From positions 1 through 42,041 of the forward strand of contig JAABTQ010000029.1 of the NCBI GenBank assembly GCA_011389745.1: a stretch of 42,041 bases of DNA, read 5' to 3'. Under the pieces are notes generated by a model. The model was not told where the DNA came from. It did no database searches and saw nothing but the letters and a program-made list of their open reading frames with translations. The position numbers were made by a program, and so were the translations under genes. The stretch is from Desulfobacteraceae bacterium. Its GTDB lineage: Bacteria > Desulfobacterota > Desulfobacteria > Desulfobacterales > SKZT01. Positions 34,801 to 41,503 of the stretch are shown piece after piece. Numbering within the stretch: position 1 is the stretch's first letter; every line of letters starts with the position of its first letter.

Positions 34801-37596
34801 ACGAATATCATGCTGGCACGCCAACTCATTCAGGCCCATGCATACTGGCGATTAAAGGGACTGGCCGTTGACCTGGTGATCTTCAACGAAGATCATGCAG
34901 GCTACCGGCAGGTTCTGCACGACCAGATCATGGGGCTTATTGCTGCCGGCGTAAAGGTCAAAAGGATGGATCGATCCGGTGCTATTTTCGTGAGGAATGC
35001 AGACCAGATTTCGGAAGAAGACCGCATCGTTTTCCAGGCGGTGGCCCGCGCAATCATCAAAGATAGCCGGGGAACGCTTGCAGAACAAATGGATCAGCGT
35101 GGCCGGGTTCAGCCAAGAATCCCAACCCTTGAGCCGACCCGTGTTTTCCGTCCTCTCCCGCCCATGGTTGAGGCTTTGCCCCGCGAAGACCTGATGTTTT
35201 TTAACGGAATTGGAGGGTTTACCCCTGATGGCCGCGAGTACGTCATCTCTACCAGTAGCGATCAGGTAACACCGGCGCCATGGGTCAACGTGTTGGCCAA
35301 CCCTCACTTCGGTGCCATAGTCACGGAAAACGGACCTTCCTATACGTGGAGTGAAAATGCCCACGAATTCCGCCTTACCCCTTGGGATAACGATCCGGTA
35401 ATGGATTCCAGCGGAGAGGCCTTTTACATTCGGGACGAGGAGCGCGGCCATTTCTGGTCTCCCATGCCTCATCCTGCAAGGGGTGCCACTCCCTACGTCA
35501 CCCGGCACGGATTCGGATATACTGTGTTCGAACATACGGAGCGTGGCATCAGCACCGAGGTAAGGGTGTACGTTGCCATGGACGCACCTGTTAAGTTTAC
35601 GGTGCTCAAGGTAAGAAACCGGTGCGGCCGTCCACGGCGGCTTTCCGCGAGTGGATATATGGAATGGGTGCTGGGGGATGTGCGGCCCAAGACAGTAATG
35701 CACGTTACCACCGAGATCGATCCTCAAAGTGGTGCAATCCTTGCGAACAACCCGTACAACTCCGAATTCGGAAGACGGGTTGCCTTCTTTAACGTAGATC
35801 ATGCCACCAGGACGGTAAGCGCTGACAGGACTGAGTTTATTGGTCGCAATGGGAACCTTGCCAAACCCGCCGCCATGACCCGGTTGCGACTTTCCGGAAG
35901 GGTAGGGGCTGCGTTGGATCCCTGTGCAGCCATGCATGTAGCTTTTGACCTTGATGATGGGGAAGATCGGGAGATTGTTTTTACCCTTGGTGCCGGGCAA
36001 GATGCTGATGCTGCTGCATATCTTGCGCGTCGCTTCCGTGACTCCGCGGCAGCACGAAAGGCACTCGAAGTGGTATGGCGCTACTGGAAACACGCCCTCG
36101 GTGCCATCCAGTTGGAAACACCCGACGCATCCGTCAATTTCCTTGCCAATGGCTGGCTCCTTTATCAGACAATCGCTTGCCGGCTCTGGGGCCGGAGCGG
36201 GTATTACCAGTCCGGAGGAGCCTTTGGTTTCCGCGACCAGTTACAGGACACCATGGCCCTTATCCACACTGAGCCGGGCCTTGTGCGTGAGCATCTGCTC
36301 CTATGCGCCGGACGCCAGTTTCCCGAAGGAGATGTCCAGCATTGGTGGCACCCGCCTAATGGAAGGGGGGTTCGTACCAACTGTTCCGATGACTTTCTCT
36401 GGCTTCCGCTGGCAACATGCCGTTACGTCCAAAGTACCGGGGATACCGGGATATTGGACGAATCGATTCATTTCATCGATGGCCGCCCGGTCAATCCCTG
36501 GGAGGAATCCTACTATGACCTTCCCTTGAGATCTGAAGAAACAGCAAGCCTTTATGATCATTGTGTGCGCGCTATCCTGAAAGGTCTCAGGTTCGGTGAA
36601 CACGGCCTTCCCCTCATTGGTTCAGGTGACTGGAATGACGGAATGAACATGGTTGGCCACGAAGGTAAGGGTGAAAGTGTGTGGTTGGCGTTTTTCACGT
36701 GTGAGGTGCTTAGCCGGTTCTCCCGGATTGCAAAGTTTCGCGGCGACATGGATTTTAGCAAAAAATGCGAGACCGAAGTTGAAAATCTTCGCCGGAGTAT
36801 TGAGCAACATGGTTGGGATGGTGAATGGTACCGGCGGGCTTATTTTGATGACGGCACCCCGATCGGCTCGGCTGAAAGCCCGGAGTGCCGTATTGACTCG
36901 ATAGCACAAAGCTGGTCGGTTCTTTCGGGCGTGGGTAATGACAAAAAATCGCGGATGGCAATGGAAGCGGTGGATAAATATTTGGTTCGCCGGGACGACG
37001 CCCTGATCCAGCTTTTGGATCCACCATTTGATAAATCCGGCTTGAATCCGGGTTATATCAAAGGTTACGTCCCAGGTGTGAGAGAAAACGGCGGACAGTA
37101 CACCCACGCTGCAATATGGGCGACCATGGCTTTTGCCGCATTAGGTGACAGACGCCGTGCATGGGAACTTTTCACAATGATCAACCCCATAAACCACGGA
37201 AACACTGCAGAAGAAATTAAAAAATACAAAGTAGAGCCCTACGTTGTCGCGGCGGATGTCTATGCGGTCGAACCGCACACGGGCCGGGGAGGATGGACAT
37301 GGTACACAGGATCTGCTGCATGGATGTACCGCCTGGTCGTGGAATCACTTCTGGGTCTCAGGCTGGAAGAAAACAAGTTGTTTTTCGAACCCTGTCTTCC
37401 TGCCGATTGGGACGGTTATACAATGCATTATCGCTTTCGTGAAACCATCTACCACATAAAAGTCAGGCAACAACAGGCAGGTGAAAACGAAGCAACGATG
37501 GTTACGGTTGATGGGGTGTTGCAACAGGAAATGGCAATAGCGCTTGTTGATGATGGCCAGGAACATACGGTGGAAGTCTGTTTGGGGAACGATTGA
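28873..37596 (+). CDS. NdvB/ChvB-like cyclic beta-1,2-glucan synthase
   Basis: 2907 residues, the size of the large NdvB/ChvB proteins (about 2800-2900). Membrane helices are at about 423-478, 833-875 and 956-1003. Between them is a family-84 glycosyltransferase domain with Asp641/Asp643/Asp645 (LDTDTDLP) and the RRRRWIRGDWQ motif near 785. A glycoamylase-like domain follows (about 1040-1560, including GVPWGISESSYN). Two carbohydrate-binding GT36/GH94-type regions come next, and a GH94 phosphorylase domain closes the protein, with GSGDWNDGMN (Asp2586, Asp2589) and RDQLQDTMAL. In rhizobia such proteins make and size periplasmic cyclic beta-1,2-glucans from UDP-glucose, for osmotic adaptation. 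AAAGGA lies before the ATG at 28873. The length and all four modules appear intact. Confidence 0.93.
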   Translation: MMHHGETILAKVFRFPKRFRKNSLAQKNVGNDMPLRSELFSSSQMEEHGKTVAGLHTLGEVHGAERLLTRLAQNEELLFDVRNLLTRAVKANRRIIPAAEWLLDNFYLIEEQILAAKNLLPKGYARKLPRLKDGPSKGLPRVYDIALEMISHSDGRVDSESLFRFVAAYQTVTTLQLGELWAIPIMLRLALIENLRRISARIAIDRIDLDLADYWADIISETAEKDPKKLIIRVADMARSNPPMVSSFIAELARRLQGQGSALALPLAWIEQQLTESYLTIDQLVQSENQQQAADQLSIGNSIGSLRFLSDMDWRKFVETMSAVEQILLEDPSGIYERMDFNTRDQYRHIVEEVAKKSRFSEKEVAREAIGLAQQNTAGKNGGNRADHVGFYLIDKGLPQLEERVRVRPTAIDIIQRIGRRHSLLFYLGSILILAVIISAGLLAEVRPAGMDGLLLWIVGVVVLLSVSQLAIAVVNLFATRLAKPFPLPRMDFSEGIPSELSAIVVVPSMLSSTENVEKLVGDLEVRFLANRDINLRFGLLTDFKDAHEEKLAGDDPLLLLARQRIEELNGKYRENGDTFFLFHRPRQWNQQERVWMGYERKRGKLAELNLLLRGGSGSGFSLIVGNIRVLQEVKYVITLDTDTDLPRDSAWQLVGAMAHPLNRPRYDENKGRIVSGYGILQPRVAVSLPGTNRSRYARMCSVDAGVDPYTRVVSDVYQDIFGEGSYIGKGIYDVDAFEKVLKDRFPENRILSHDLIEGCYARSGLISDVQLYEEYPLHYNADVSRRRRWIRGDWQILRWIFPGVPGSDRYFTKNPLSILSRWKIFDNLRRSLSPIALCIFLLLGWTILWSPWFCTVAVIGIVLIPSLINSLMGFFNKSNESLMSQHLTGAVRATGRCFAQSVFTLVCLPHEAFTNGTSMLQTLWRMLVSRRGLLEWNPSGEADHKGRTELAGYYRNMWIAPVFAMVVAGYLVYARPSALPVALPVLVLWFASPFIAWWISIPIRPRRARLAEDQILFLRKLSRKTWAFFEKFVGPEDHWLPPDNYQEEPRDVVAHRTSPTNMGFALLSNLSACDFGYISVGHFMDRTANALKTMESLERYRGHFYNWYDTQSLKPLLPMYVSSVDSGNLAASLMTLNAGLLSLPDEKLMGKRLFDGFADTAMILMDIAKENIPSKLLQFTKDLQFTKSSPTDGTIWTFTQSVERLAKSAEEVVRSFEAAGDRDAMWWARSLEQQCRAAVDELKLLAPWAQLSLPEQTIHEFPCLGEAHTLRRLAFLDDDVVPLIGELRQCCVTLEEKQQLDKLKGFIIESSFRARKRIARLEELARRSGELAHNMDFDFLYSKISHFLSIGYNVSEGRRDGSYYDLLASEARLSSFVAIAQGQIPQESWFALGRLLTIAGGEPILLSWSGSMFEYLMPLVVMPTYERTILDQSCKAVVARQIDYGKKRGVPWGISESSYNMTDSHLNYQYKAFGVPGLGLKRGLAEDLVIAPYASVMALMVSPEEACRNLEDLASHGFLGNYGFYEAIDYTPMHLPRGQSSALVRSYMAHHQGMSLLSLACLLLDRPMQKRFESDPMFQATVLLLQERLPKATAFYSQTSELSEVHKTSEALKEKPLRVYTTPDTPVPEVQLLSNGRYHVMVTNAGGGYSRWKDLAVTRWREDTTCDNWGTFCYIRDISSGVFWSTAHQPTLKTSGRYEAIFSEGRAEFRLRDEDFLTHTEIAVSPEDDVEVRRITITNRSKTRRTIDVTSYAEVVLASPASDAQHPAFSNLFVQTEILRQQGAIIATRRPRFADEQPPWMFHAMVTRGADIGEMSYETDRLQFIGRGNTLIAPEAMRGIGPLSGGEGPVLDPIVAIRCQITLDPETSATVNIITGAGENRDVCDGLVGKYRDRYLADRVFELAWTHSQVLLQQINATEADAQLYGRLAASVLYSNSVLRAESSLIIKNLRGQSSLWGYSISGDLPIVLLWIEDRTNIMLARQLIQAHAYWRLKGLAVDLVIFNEDHAGYRQVLHDQIMGLIAAGVKVKRMDRSGAIFVRNADQISEEDRIVFQAVARAIIKDSRGTLAEQMDQRGRVQPRIPTLEPTRVFRPLPPMVEALPREDLMFFNGIGGFTPDGREYVISTSSDQVTPAPWVNVLANPHFGAIVTENGPSYTWSENAHEFRLTPWDNDPVMDSSGEAFYIRDEERGHFWSPMPHPARGATPYVTRHGFGYTVFEHTERGISTEVRVYVAMDAPVKFTVLKVRNRCGRPRRLSASGYMEWVLGDVRPKTVMHVTTEIDPQSGAILANNPYNSEFGRRVAFFNVDHATRTVSADRTEFIGRNGNLAKPAAMTRLRLSGRVGAALDPCAAMHVAFDLDDGEDREIVFTLGAGQDADAAAYLARRFRDSAAARKALEVVWRYWKHALGAIQLETPDASVNFLANGWLLYQTIACRLWGRSGYYQSGGAFGFRDQLQDTMALIHTEPGLVREHLLLCAGRQFPEGDVQHWWHPPNGRGVRTNCSDDFLWLPLATCRYVQSTGDTGILDESIHFIDGRPVNPWEESYYDLPLRSEETASLYDHCVRAILKGLRFGEHGLPLIGSGDWNDGMNMVGHEGKGESVWLAFFTCEVLSRFSRIAKFRGDMDFSKKCETEVENLRRSIEQHGWDGEWYRRAYFDDGTPIGSAESPECRIDSIAQSWSVLSGVGNDKKSRMAMEAVDKYLVRRDDALIQLLDPPFDKSGLNPGYIKGYVPGVRENGGQYTHAAIWATMAFAALGDRRRAWELFTMINPINHGNTAEEIKKYKVEPYVVAADVYAVEPHTGRGGWTWYTGSAAWMYRLVVESLLGLRLEENKLFFEPCLPADWDGYTMHYRFRETIYHIKVRQQQAGENEATMVTVDGVLQQEMAIALVDDGQEHTVEVCLGND

Positions 37597-37603
37597 TTAT
37601 GGC

Positions 37604-37639
37604 TTGACATTATGGATGTATGTAATTACGATAATTACA
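37604..37639 (+). promoter_or_regulatory. Promoter with operator-like palindrome
   Basis: TTGACA (37604-37609), 17 bp, then TACGAT (37627-37632) fits a sigma-70 promoter. The -10 lies inside a perfect inverted repeat TGTAATTA-CGA-TAATTACA (37621-37639), the normal position of a repressor operator. The reading frame it would drive (37674) is cut off after ten codons. Confidence 0.65.
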
Positions 37640-37673
37640 AAAATATTTTCATTAAAGTCAAGGAACAATACTT

Positions 37674-37760
37674 ATGGAAAAACAAATACGGGCAAGAGAT
37701 ATTAAAAATCCCCCTAAATCCCCCTTTTGCAAAGGGGGAATTGTGAGGAGTTACTTGTAA
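37674..37760 (+). pseudogene. Gene start truncated by a family 2 repeat
   Basis: AAGGA (37660-37664) lies 9 nt before an ATG that opens MEKQIRARDI. From codon 11 the sequence is family 2 repeat (copy H), and the frame ends in the repeat at 37758-37760, giving 28 codons. The upstream promoter and operator-like dyad are intact, so a regulated gene once began here and its body has been lost. The original product cannot be identified from ten residues. Confidence 0.6.
37702..37756. repeat. Family 2 repeat, half copy H
   Basis: TTAAAAATCCCCCTAAATCC to AGTTACTT (37749-37756): the half of the element that lies on the ACTTGTG side in copies D and G. It sits between the glucan synthase gene and the convergent protease gene. 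Confidence 0.8.
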
Positions 37761-37770
37761 GAAACTATGG

Positions 37771-38949
37771 CTATTGATGGCCGGTGTTTCGGGACGGCCT
37801 CGATTCCTCCAGGATATTCCTGATTTCCAGAAACCGCATAAGACCAGTTTTGGTAATCATGCCTAATAGCTGGTCATTTTCCATCACCAGAAGACGTGCA
37901 ATGTTTTCTGTCAGCATTTTACGCATAGCAATCACCAGGGACGTATCCGGAGAAATAATCATGCTGTCATTAAAAGGCTGCATGATATCGGTAACCCGGG
38001 TTGTGCTTTCATGACTCCGGGCGATATTTTTGACTTCGGCCAGGGAAACGACACCAATGACTTTCCCGTTATCCATGACGGGAAACCCTTTAAATCCGAA
38101 TTTCAGAAAATAATCGGTGACAAGCTCTCCTACCGTCAGGTCAGGCGGAACATTTACCACATCCTCGATCATCACTTCACGCACCTGAACGTCTTCCAGA
38201 GACTGGCGCATTACGACTTCCTGGTAGCCTCCCTCGGCAACTCCCCTTAAAAACATACCGATGAAAATCAGCCAAAGCCCGCCTATCAGCATGCCTGCAA
38301 AAATCTGGATCGCACCGAGCACCATCAGCGCGACTGCAAGTCCTTTTCCAACATCCGAGGCCCATTTAGTGGCCCGTGACAAAGAACCGGTTTTATACCA
38401 AAGTATTGCCCGCAAAATACGCCCGCCGTCCAGAGGGAAACCCGGTAGTAAATTGAAAATTCCCAGAGCTACGTTGATCCATACCAGATATCCCGTAACA
38501 GCCTGGGCCAGGGGAAATTGCAGTCCACCGAGCAGTTTGTGGCAAAACCAGAAAAAAATGGCCAGAACAAAACTGCTCAAGGGGCCCACCACGGCGATTT
38601 TAAATTCAGTGAACGGATTTTTGGATTCTTCAGAAAGTTTGGAGACACCGCCGAATATGAACAGTTTTATTTCCGAAATTTCAATGCCGCATCGTTGCGC
38701 CACCAGCGAGTGGGACATTTCGTGAAACAACACTGAAAAGAAAAAGAGAAGTGTTGCGACCAGTCCTGCCCCCCAGTACATCTGGGCGCTCTGGTCCGGG
38801 AACTGGCGGGGAAAGTAACCGGCCGAAAGACTCCATAAGACCAGGAGAAAAATGATAAACCATGAATAATCGATATTAATCTGAATGCCGGCGACTTTGA
38901 AAAGATTGATACCGGATCCGGGTTTTTTATGTGTGCTATTCGAATTCAC
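37771..38949 (-). CDS. Site-2 protease family (M50) membrane metalloprotease with two CBS domains
   Basis: 392 residues, read from a GTG start (38949-38947) with AAAGGAG just upstream on the minus strand. Membrane helices lie at about 28-45, 62-80, 117-137, 147-168 and 203-232. The zinc site is His76-Glu77-x-x-His80 (LFHEMSHSL) with Asp174 in NLLPGFPLDGGRIL. Two CBS domains (about 256-312 and 322-380) form a cytoplasmic regulatory unit, likely sensing an adenine nucleotide. Such Rip1/FtsH-like S2P proteases cut membrane proteins within the bilayer; the substrate is unknown. It is convergent with the glucan synthase gene. Confidence 0.92.
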   Translation of the reverse strand: MNSNSTHKKPGSGINLFKVAGIQINIDYSWFIIFLLVLWSLSAGYFPRQFPDQSAQMYWGAGLVATLLFFFSVLFHEMSHSLVAQRCGIEISEIKLFIFGGVSKLSEESKNPFTEFKIAVVGPLSSFVLAIFFWFCHKLLGGLQFPLAQAVTGYLVWINVALGIFNLLPGFPLDGGRILRAILWYKTGSLSRATKWASDVGKGLAVALMVLGAIQIFAGMLIGGLWLIFIGMFLRGVAEGGYQEVVMRQSLEDVQVREVMIEDVVNVPPDLTVGELVTDYFLKFGFKGFPVMDNGKVIGVVSLAEVKNIARSHESTTRVTDIMQPFNDSMIISPDTSLVIAMRKMLTENIARLLVMENDQLLGMITKTGLMRFLEIRNILEESRPSRNTGHQ

Positions 38950-39483
38950 TTCAACACTCCTTTTGTCTGTAAGATCACGGTTACAAAAAAATCCGTGTGC
39001 CTGAATTTTTTATCCAAAGTTAATCTCATTTCCACTATTGGAACGGCTACTTTCTGATTTTCTCTAAGTCTCTGCATTTTATACCTCATATTTATTATTT
39101 TTTTTTGTACAATATAGGGTACAAAATATAGTGCATGCAAGTTCTTTTTCAGGACATAAATTGAGTTGATAGCGTTTTTTTTCAGAAGCGAACCTGCAGA
39201 TGCGATATAGTTGAATGACCTGAAACAATATTGCGGTAATCATAACCAGTTGGTGTCCATATTCTGAAATGCTTTTATAAACGACCAGTGGACACGCCAT
39301 GTGATAGGGATCACTAATCACCAGGGCGGTCACTGCAGGATATTTCAGATTTTCACCAAGGGTGCGGAAGTCTTGCTTTTCATCGGACCAAGAGTGCGGA
39401 AGCCTTGCTTTAGTAGCAAGAACGCAAAAGATGGCGTTTGCACAACTGACTTCTCAATTTTTGCTCTTACAATTAACTTTTCA
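38950..39483. other. Non-coding stretch with short repeats
   Basis: AT-rich. AGTGCGGAAG...CTTGCTTT-type units occur twice close together (about 39359-39380 and 39390-39412). A minus-strand open frame at 39079-39333 (84 codons) shows no recognisable family or ribosome site and is not called. No other gene is supported. Confidence 0.5.
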
Positions 39484-39580
39484 CAAGTCCCCCTTTGAAA
39501 AAGGGGGATTTAGGGGGATTTTAAAACGGCATCAGCTTGTCAAATCCCCCCGGCCCCCCTTTTCAAAGGGGGGAGCAGTT
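39484..39580. repeat. Family 2 palindromic repeat, copy I
   Basis: From CAAGTCCCCCTTTGAAAAAG to GGGGGGAGCAGTT, where it runs into a T tract; the terminal AGTTACTT is not complete. It lies just upstream of the ars promoter. Confidence 0.8.
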
Positions 39581-39600
39581 TTTTTTTATTGACACATGGA

Positions 39601-39629
39601 TTGAGTATGTATAAAGTAAATTTTATAAT
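39601..39629 (+). promoter_or_regulatory. Sigma-70-type promoter of the ars operon
   Basis: TTGAGT (39601-39606), 17 bp, then TATAAT (39624-39629). About 97 bp separate it from the arsR ATG, leaving room for an ArsR operator. A further TTGACA at 39589 is less well spaced. Confidence 0.65.
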
Positions 39630-39725
39630 GTTTCGTTATGTGGCAAAGTATAATAAGGTCGATGGGTCACCTGTGAGAAAAAAAATCTGCTTTTTGGGCC
39701 TATGAATCAAAAAAAGGAGAAGGTG

Positions 39726-40148
39726 ATGTATGAAATAATGGCTGTTACCAAGGCCATGGCTGACGAAACCCGCGTTCGGATGCTGGCCGCATTGGAGGGA
39801 CGTGAGTTGTGTGTATGTCAACTCATTGAACTGGTAGAACTGGCACCCTCTACCGTGTCCAAACATCTGTCAATTCTTCGTGGGGCGCGTTTGATCGAAT
39901 CCCGAAAGGATGGACGCTGGATGTATTATCGTCTGGCGCTAGAAGATTCCCCGAAATTGATAAAAGGAGCACTGGCCTGGTTGACAAAATCATTGCATTC
40001 CCAACAGCGGATACTGAACGATCGGCAGCGGCTCGAACAGATTCTAAAAACAGATCCCGAACTATTGTGCCGAAAACAGACGATAGTTCCAGATGATGAC
40101 AGCCGGGAGACTGAGGAGGACTTTATTAAAAGCGTATCATCCGGTTAG
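39726..40148 (+). CDS. arsR: ArsR family arsenite-responsive repressor
   Basis: 140 residues from the ATG at 39726, chosen because GGAG (39716-39719) lies 6 nt upstream; an in-frame ATG at 39702 lacks a site. The winged helix covers about 8-75, with the recognition helix APSTVSKHLSILRGARLIES. The metal motif ELCVCQL (Cys29, Cys31) is the classical As(III)/Sb(III)-binding site in the DNA-binding region of ArsR, so arsenite would release it from DNA. The C-terminal 60 residues are longer than the core family and charged. The next gene is the arsenite exporter, so it most likely represses its own operon. Confidence 0.93.
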   Translation: MYEIMAVTKAMADETRVRMLAALEGRELCVCQLIELVELAPSTVSKHLSILRGARLIESRKDGRWMYYRLALEDSPKLIKGALAWLTKSLHSQQRILNDRQRLEQILKTDPELLCRKQTIVPDDDSRETEEDFIKSVSSG

Positions 40149-40229
40149 ACATGAGTGGGACCGAAATTAGAAGCCTACCATTTGGGAAGATGGGGAAAAA
40201 GACCAATACGAAAAAGGAGTGAATGTAAT

Positions 40230-41426
40230 ATGGGAACGGATATGAGTTTGAACAATGATCGAAAAATGACCAGTGTTTTTGAACGTTATCTGACGCTATG
40301 GGTTTTGCTGTGCATTATTGCAGGAATTCTTCTGGGAAGATTTGCTCCCGGCGTTGCCCATTATCTGGATGGATTAGCCATTTACGTCAACGAGGCGCCG
40401 GTGGTTTCGATTCCGATTGCAGTCTGTTTGTTTTTCATGATGTATCCCATCATGGTTAAAATCGATTTCGCTTCGGTGATCATGGCGGGAAAAAGCGGCA
40501 GGCCCGTATTTTTAACCTTGTTTATCAACTGGTGTATCAAACCCTTTACCATGTATGCTATTGCCATGCTGTTTTTGGGTTATTTGTTCCGTGGCTTTAT
40601 TGGGGTAGAAGCAACCGACCTGGTAAGGATGCCGTTTGGTTTGAACTTGCCGGTTGGTGCAACCCATGGTGCCGGCACGGTTGTGCTGGTGGACGGTATC
40701 AGAATGCTTGAAATTCCCCTGTGGCGAAGCTATCTGGCCGGTTGTATTCTGCTGGGTATTGCCCCCTGCACGGCCATGGTTCTGGTGTGGAGCTTTTTGA
40801 GCCGGGGAAACGACGGCTTAACATTGGTCATGGTTGCCATTAACTCGCTGACCATGCTGGTGCTTTACGGCCTTTTGGGAGGTTTTCTTCTGGGTGTTGG
40901 ACGGCTGCCGGTGCCTTGGCAGGCATTATTGTTGTCCATTGGCATTTATGTGGCTTTGCCCCTGGTGGCGGGATTTTTTTCCCGCAGATGGATTATCGCT
41001 GCCAAAGGTGAATCCTGGTTCAAGGAAAAATTCCTCCATGTGTTGACTCCGGTTACAATTGTTGCTCTTCTGATCACGCTGGTACTGCTCTTTTCCTTCA
41101 AGGGTGAAGTGATTGTCAACAATCCGCTGACCATTTTATGGATCGCCATTCCGTTGTTTATCCAGACGGTTTTCATTTTCGCACTGGGATACGGCCTGGC
41201 CCGGTTGCTAAGACTTCGTTATGAAGACGCTGCCCCAGCGGCCATGATCGGAGCATCCAACCACTTTGAGGTAGCCATTGCCACATCCACTATGCTCTTC
41301 GGGATTTCTTCGGGAGCGGCGCTTGCCACCGTTGTGGGTGTGCTTATCGAAGTGCCCGTGATGCTCATGTTGGTTAAGTTTTGCCTCAATACTCAGCATT
41401 GGTTCGGGGAACTGGAAAAAGTATAA
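40230..41426 (+). CDS. acr3: ACR3 family arsenite efflux transporter
   Basis: 398 residues from the ATG at 40230, supported by GGAG at 40216-40219; an upstream ATG at 40155 would add 25 residues without a site. About ten membrane helices. Family motifs are [20 protein letters not shown] (17-36), [20 protein letters not shown] (59-78) and [12 protein letters not shown] (176-187), with the family's essential Cys180. It exports arsenite using the proton motive force. It is longer than typical ACR3 (about 350), with roughly 40 extra residues at about 124-162 containing [14 protein letters not shown] between two helices. It lies 81 bp after arsR, in one operon. Confidence 0.93.
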   Translation: MGTDMSLNNDRKMTSVFERYLTLWVLLCIIAGILLGRFAPGVAHYLDGLAIYVNEAPVVSIPIAVCLFFMMYPIMVKIDFASVIMAGKSGRPVFLTLFINWCIKPFTMYAIAMLFLGYLFRGFIGVEATDLVRMPFGLNLPVGATHGAGTVVLVDGIRMLEIPLWRSYLAGCILLGIAPCTAMVLVWSFLSRGNDGLTLVMVAINSLTMLVLYGLLGGFLLGVGRLPVPWQALLLSIGIYVALPLVAGFFSRRWIIAAKGESWFKEKFLHVLTPVTIVALLITLVLLFSFKGEVIVNNPLTILWIAIPLFIQTVFIFALGYGLARLLRLRYEDAAPAAMIGASNHFEVAIATSTMLFGISSGAALATVVGVLIEVPVMLMLVKFCLNTQHWFGELEKV

Positions 41427-41503
41427 GTTTTTCAATCGCATTTTCTGGCCAGGGCAAAACCGGTATGTGCTTGAGTATCGGTTTTCAACAAAGGAGGAGG
41501 AAA

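Noticed and set aside
34852-36093. A 413-codon open frame on the minus strand
   Set aside because: It lies wholly inside the glucan synthase gene, is antisense to well-conserved coding sequence, and shows no recognisable family. It is a by-product of codon bias.
39079-39333. Minus-strand open frame of 84 codons
   Set aside because: No family recognised, no ribosome site, AT-rich low-quality sequence; may be a gene relic but not supported.
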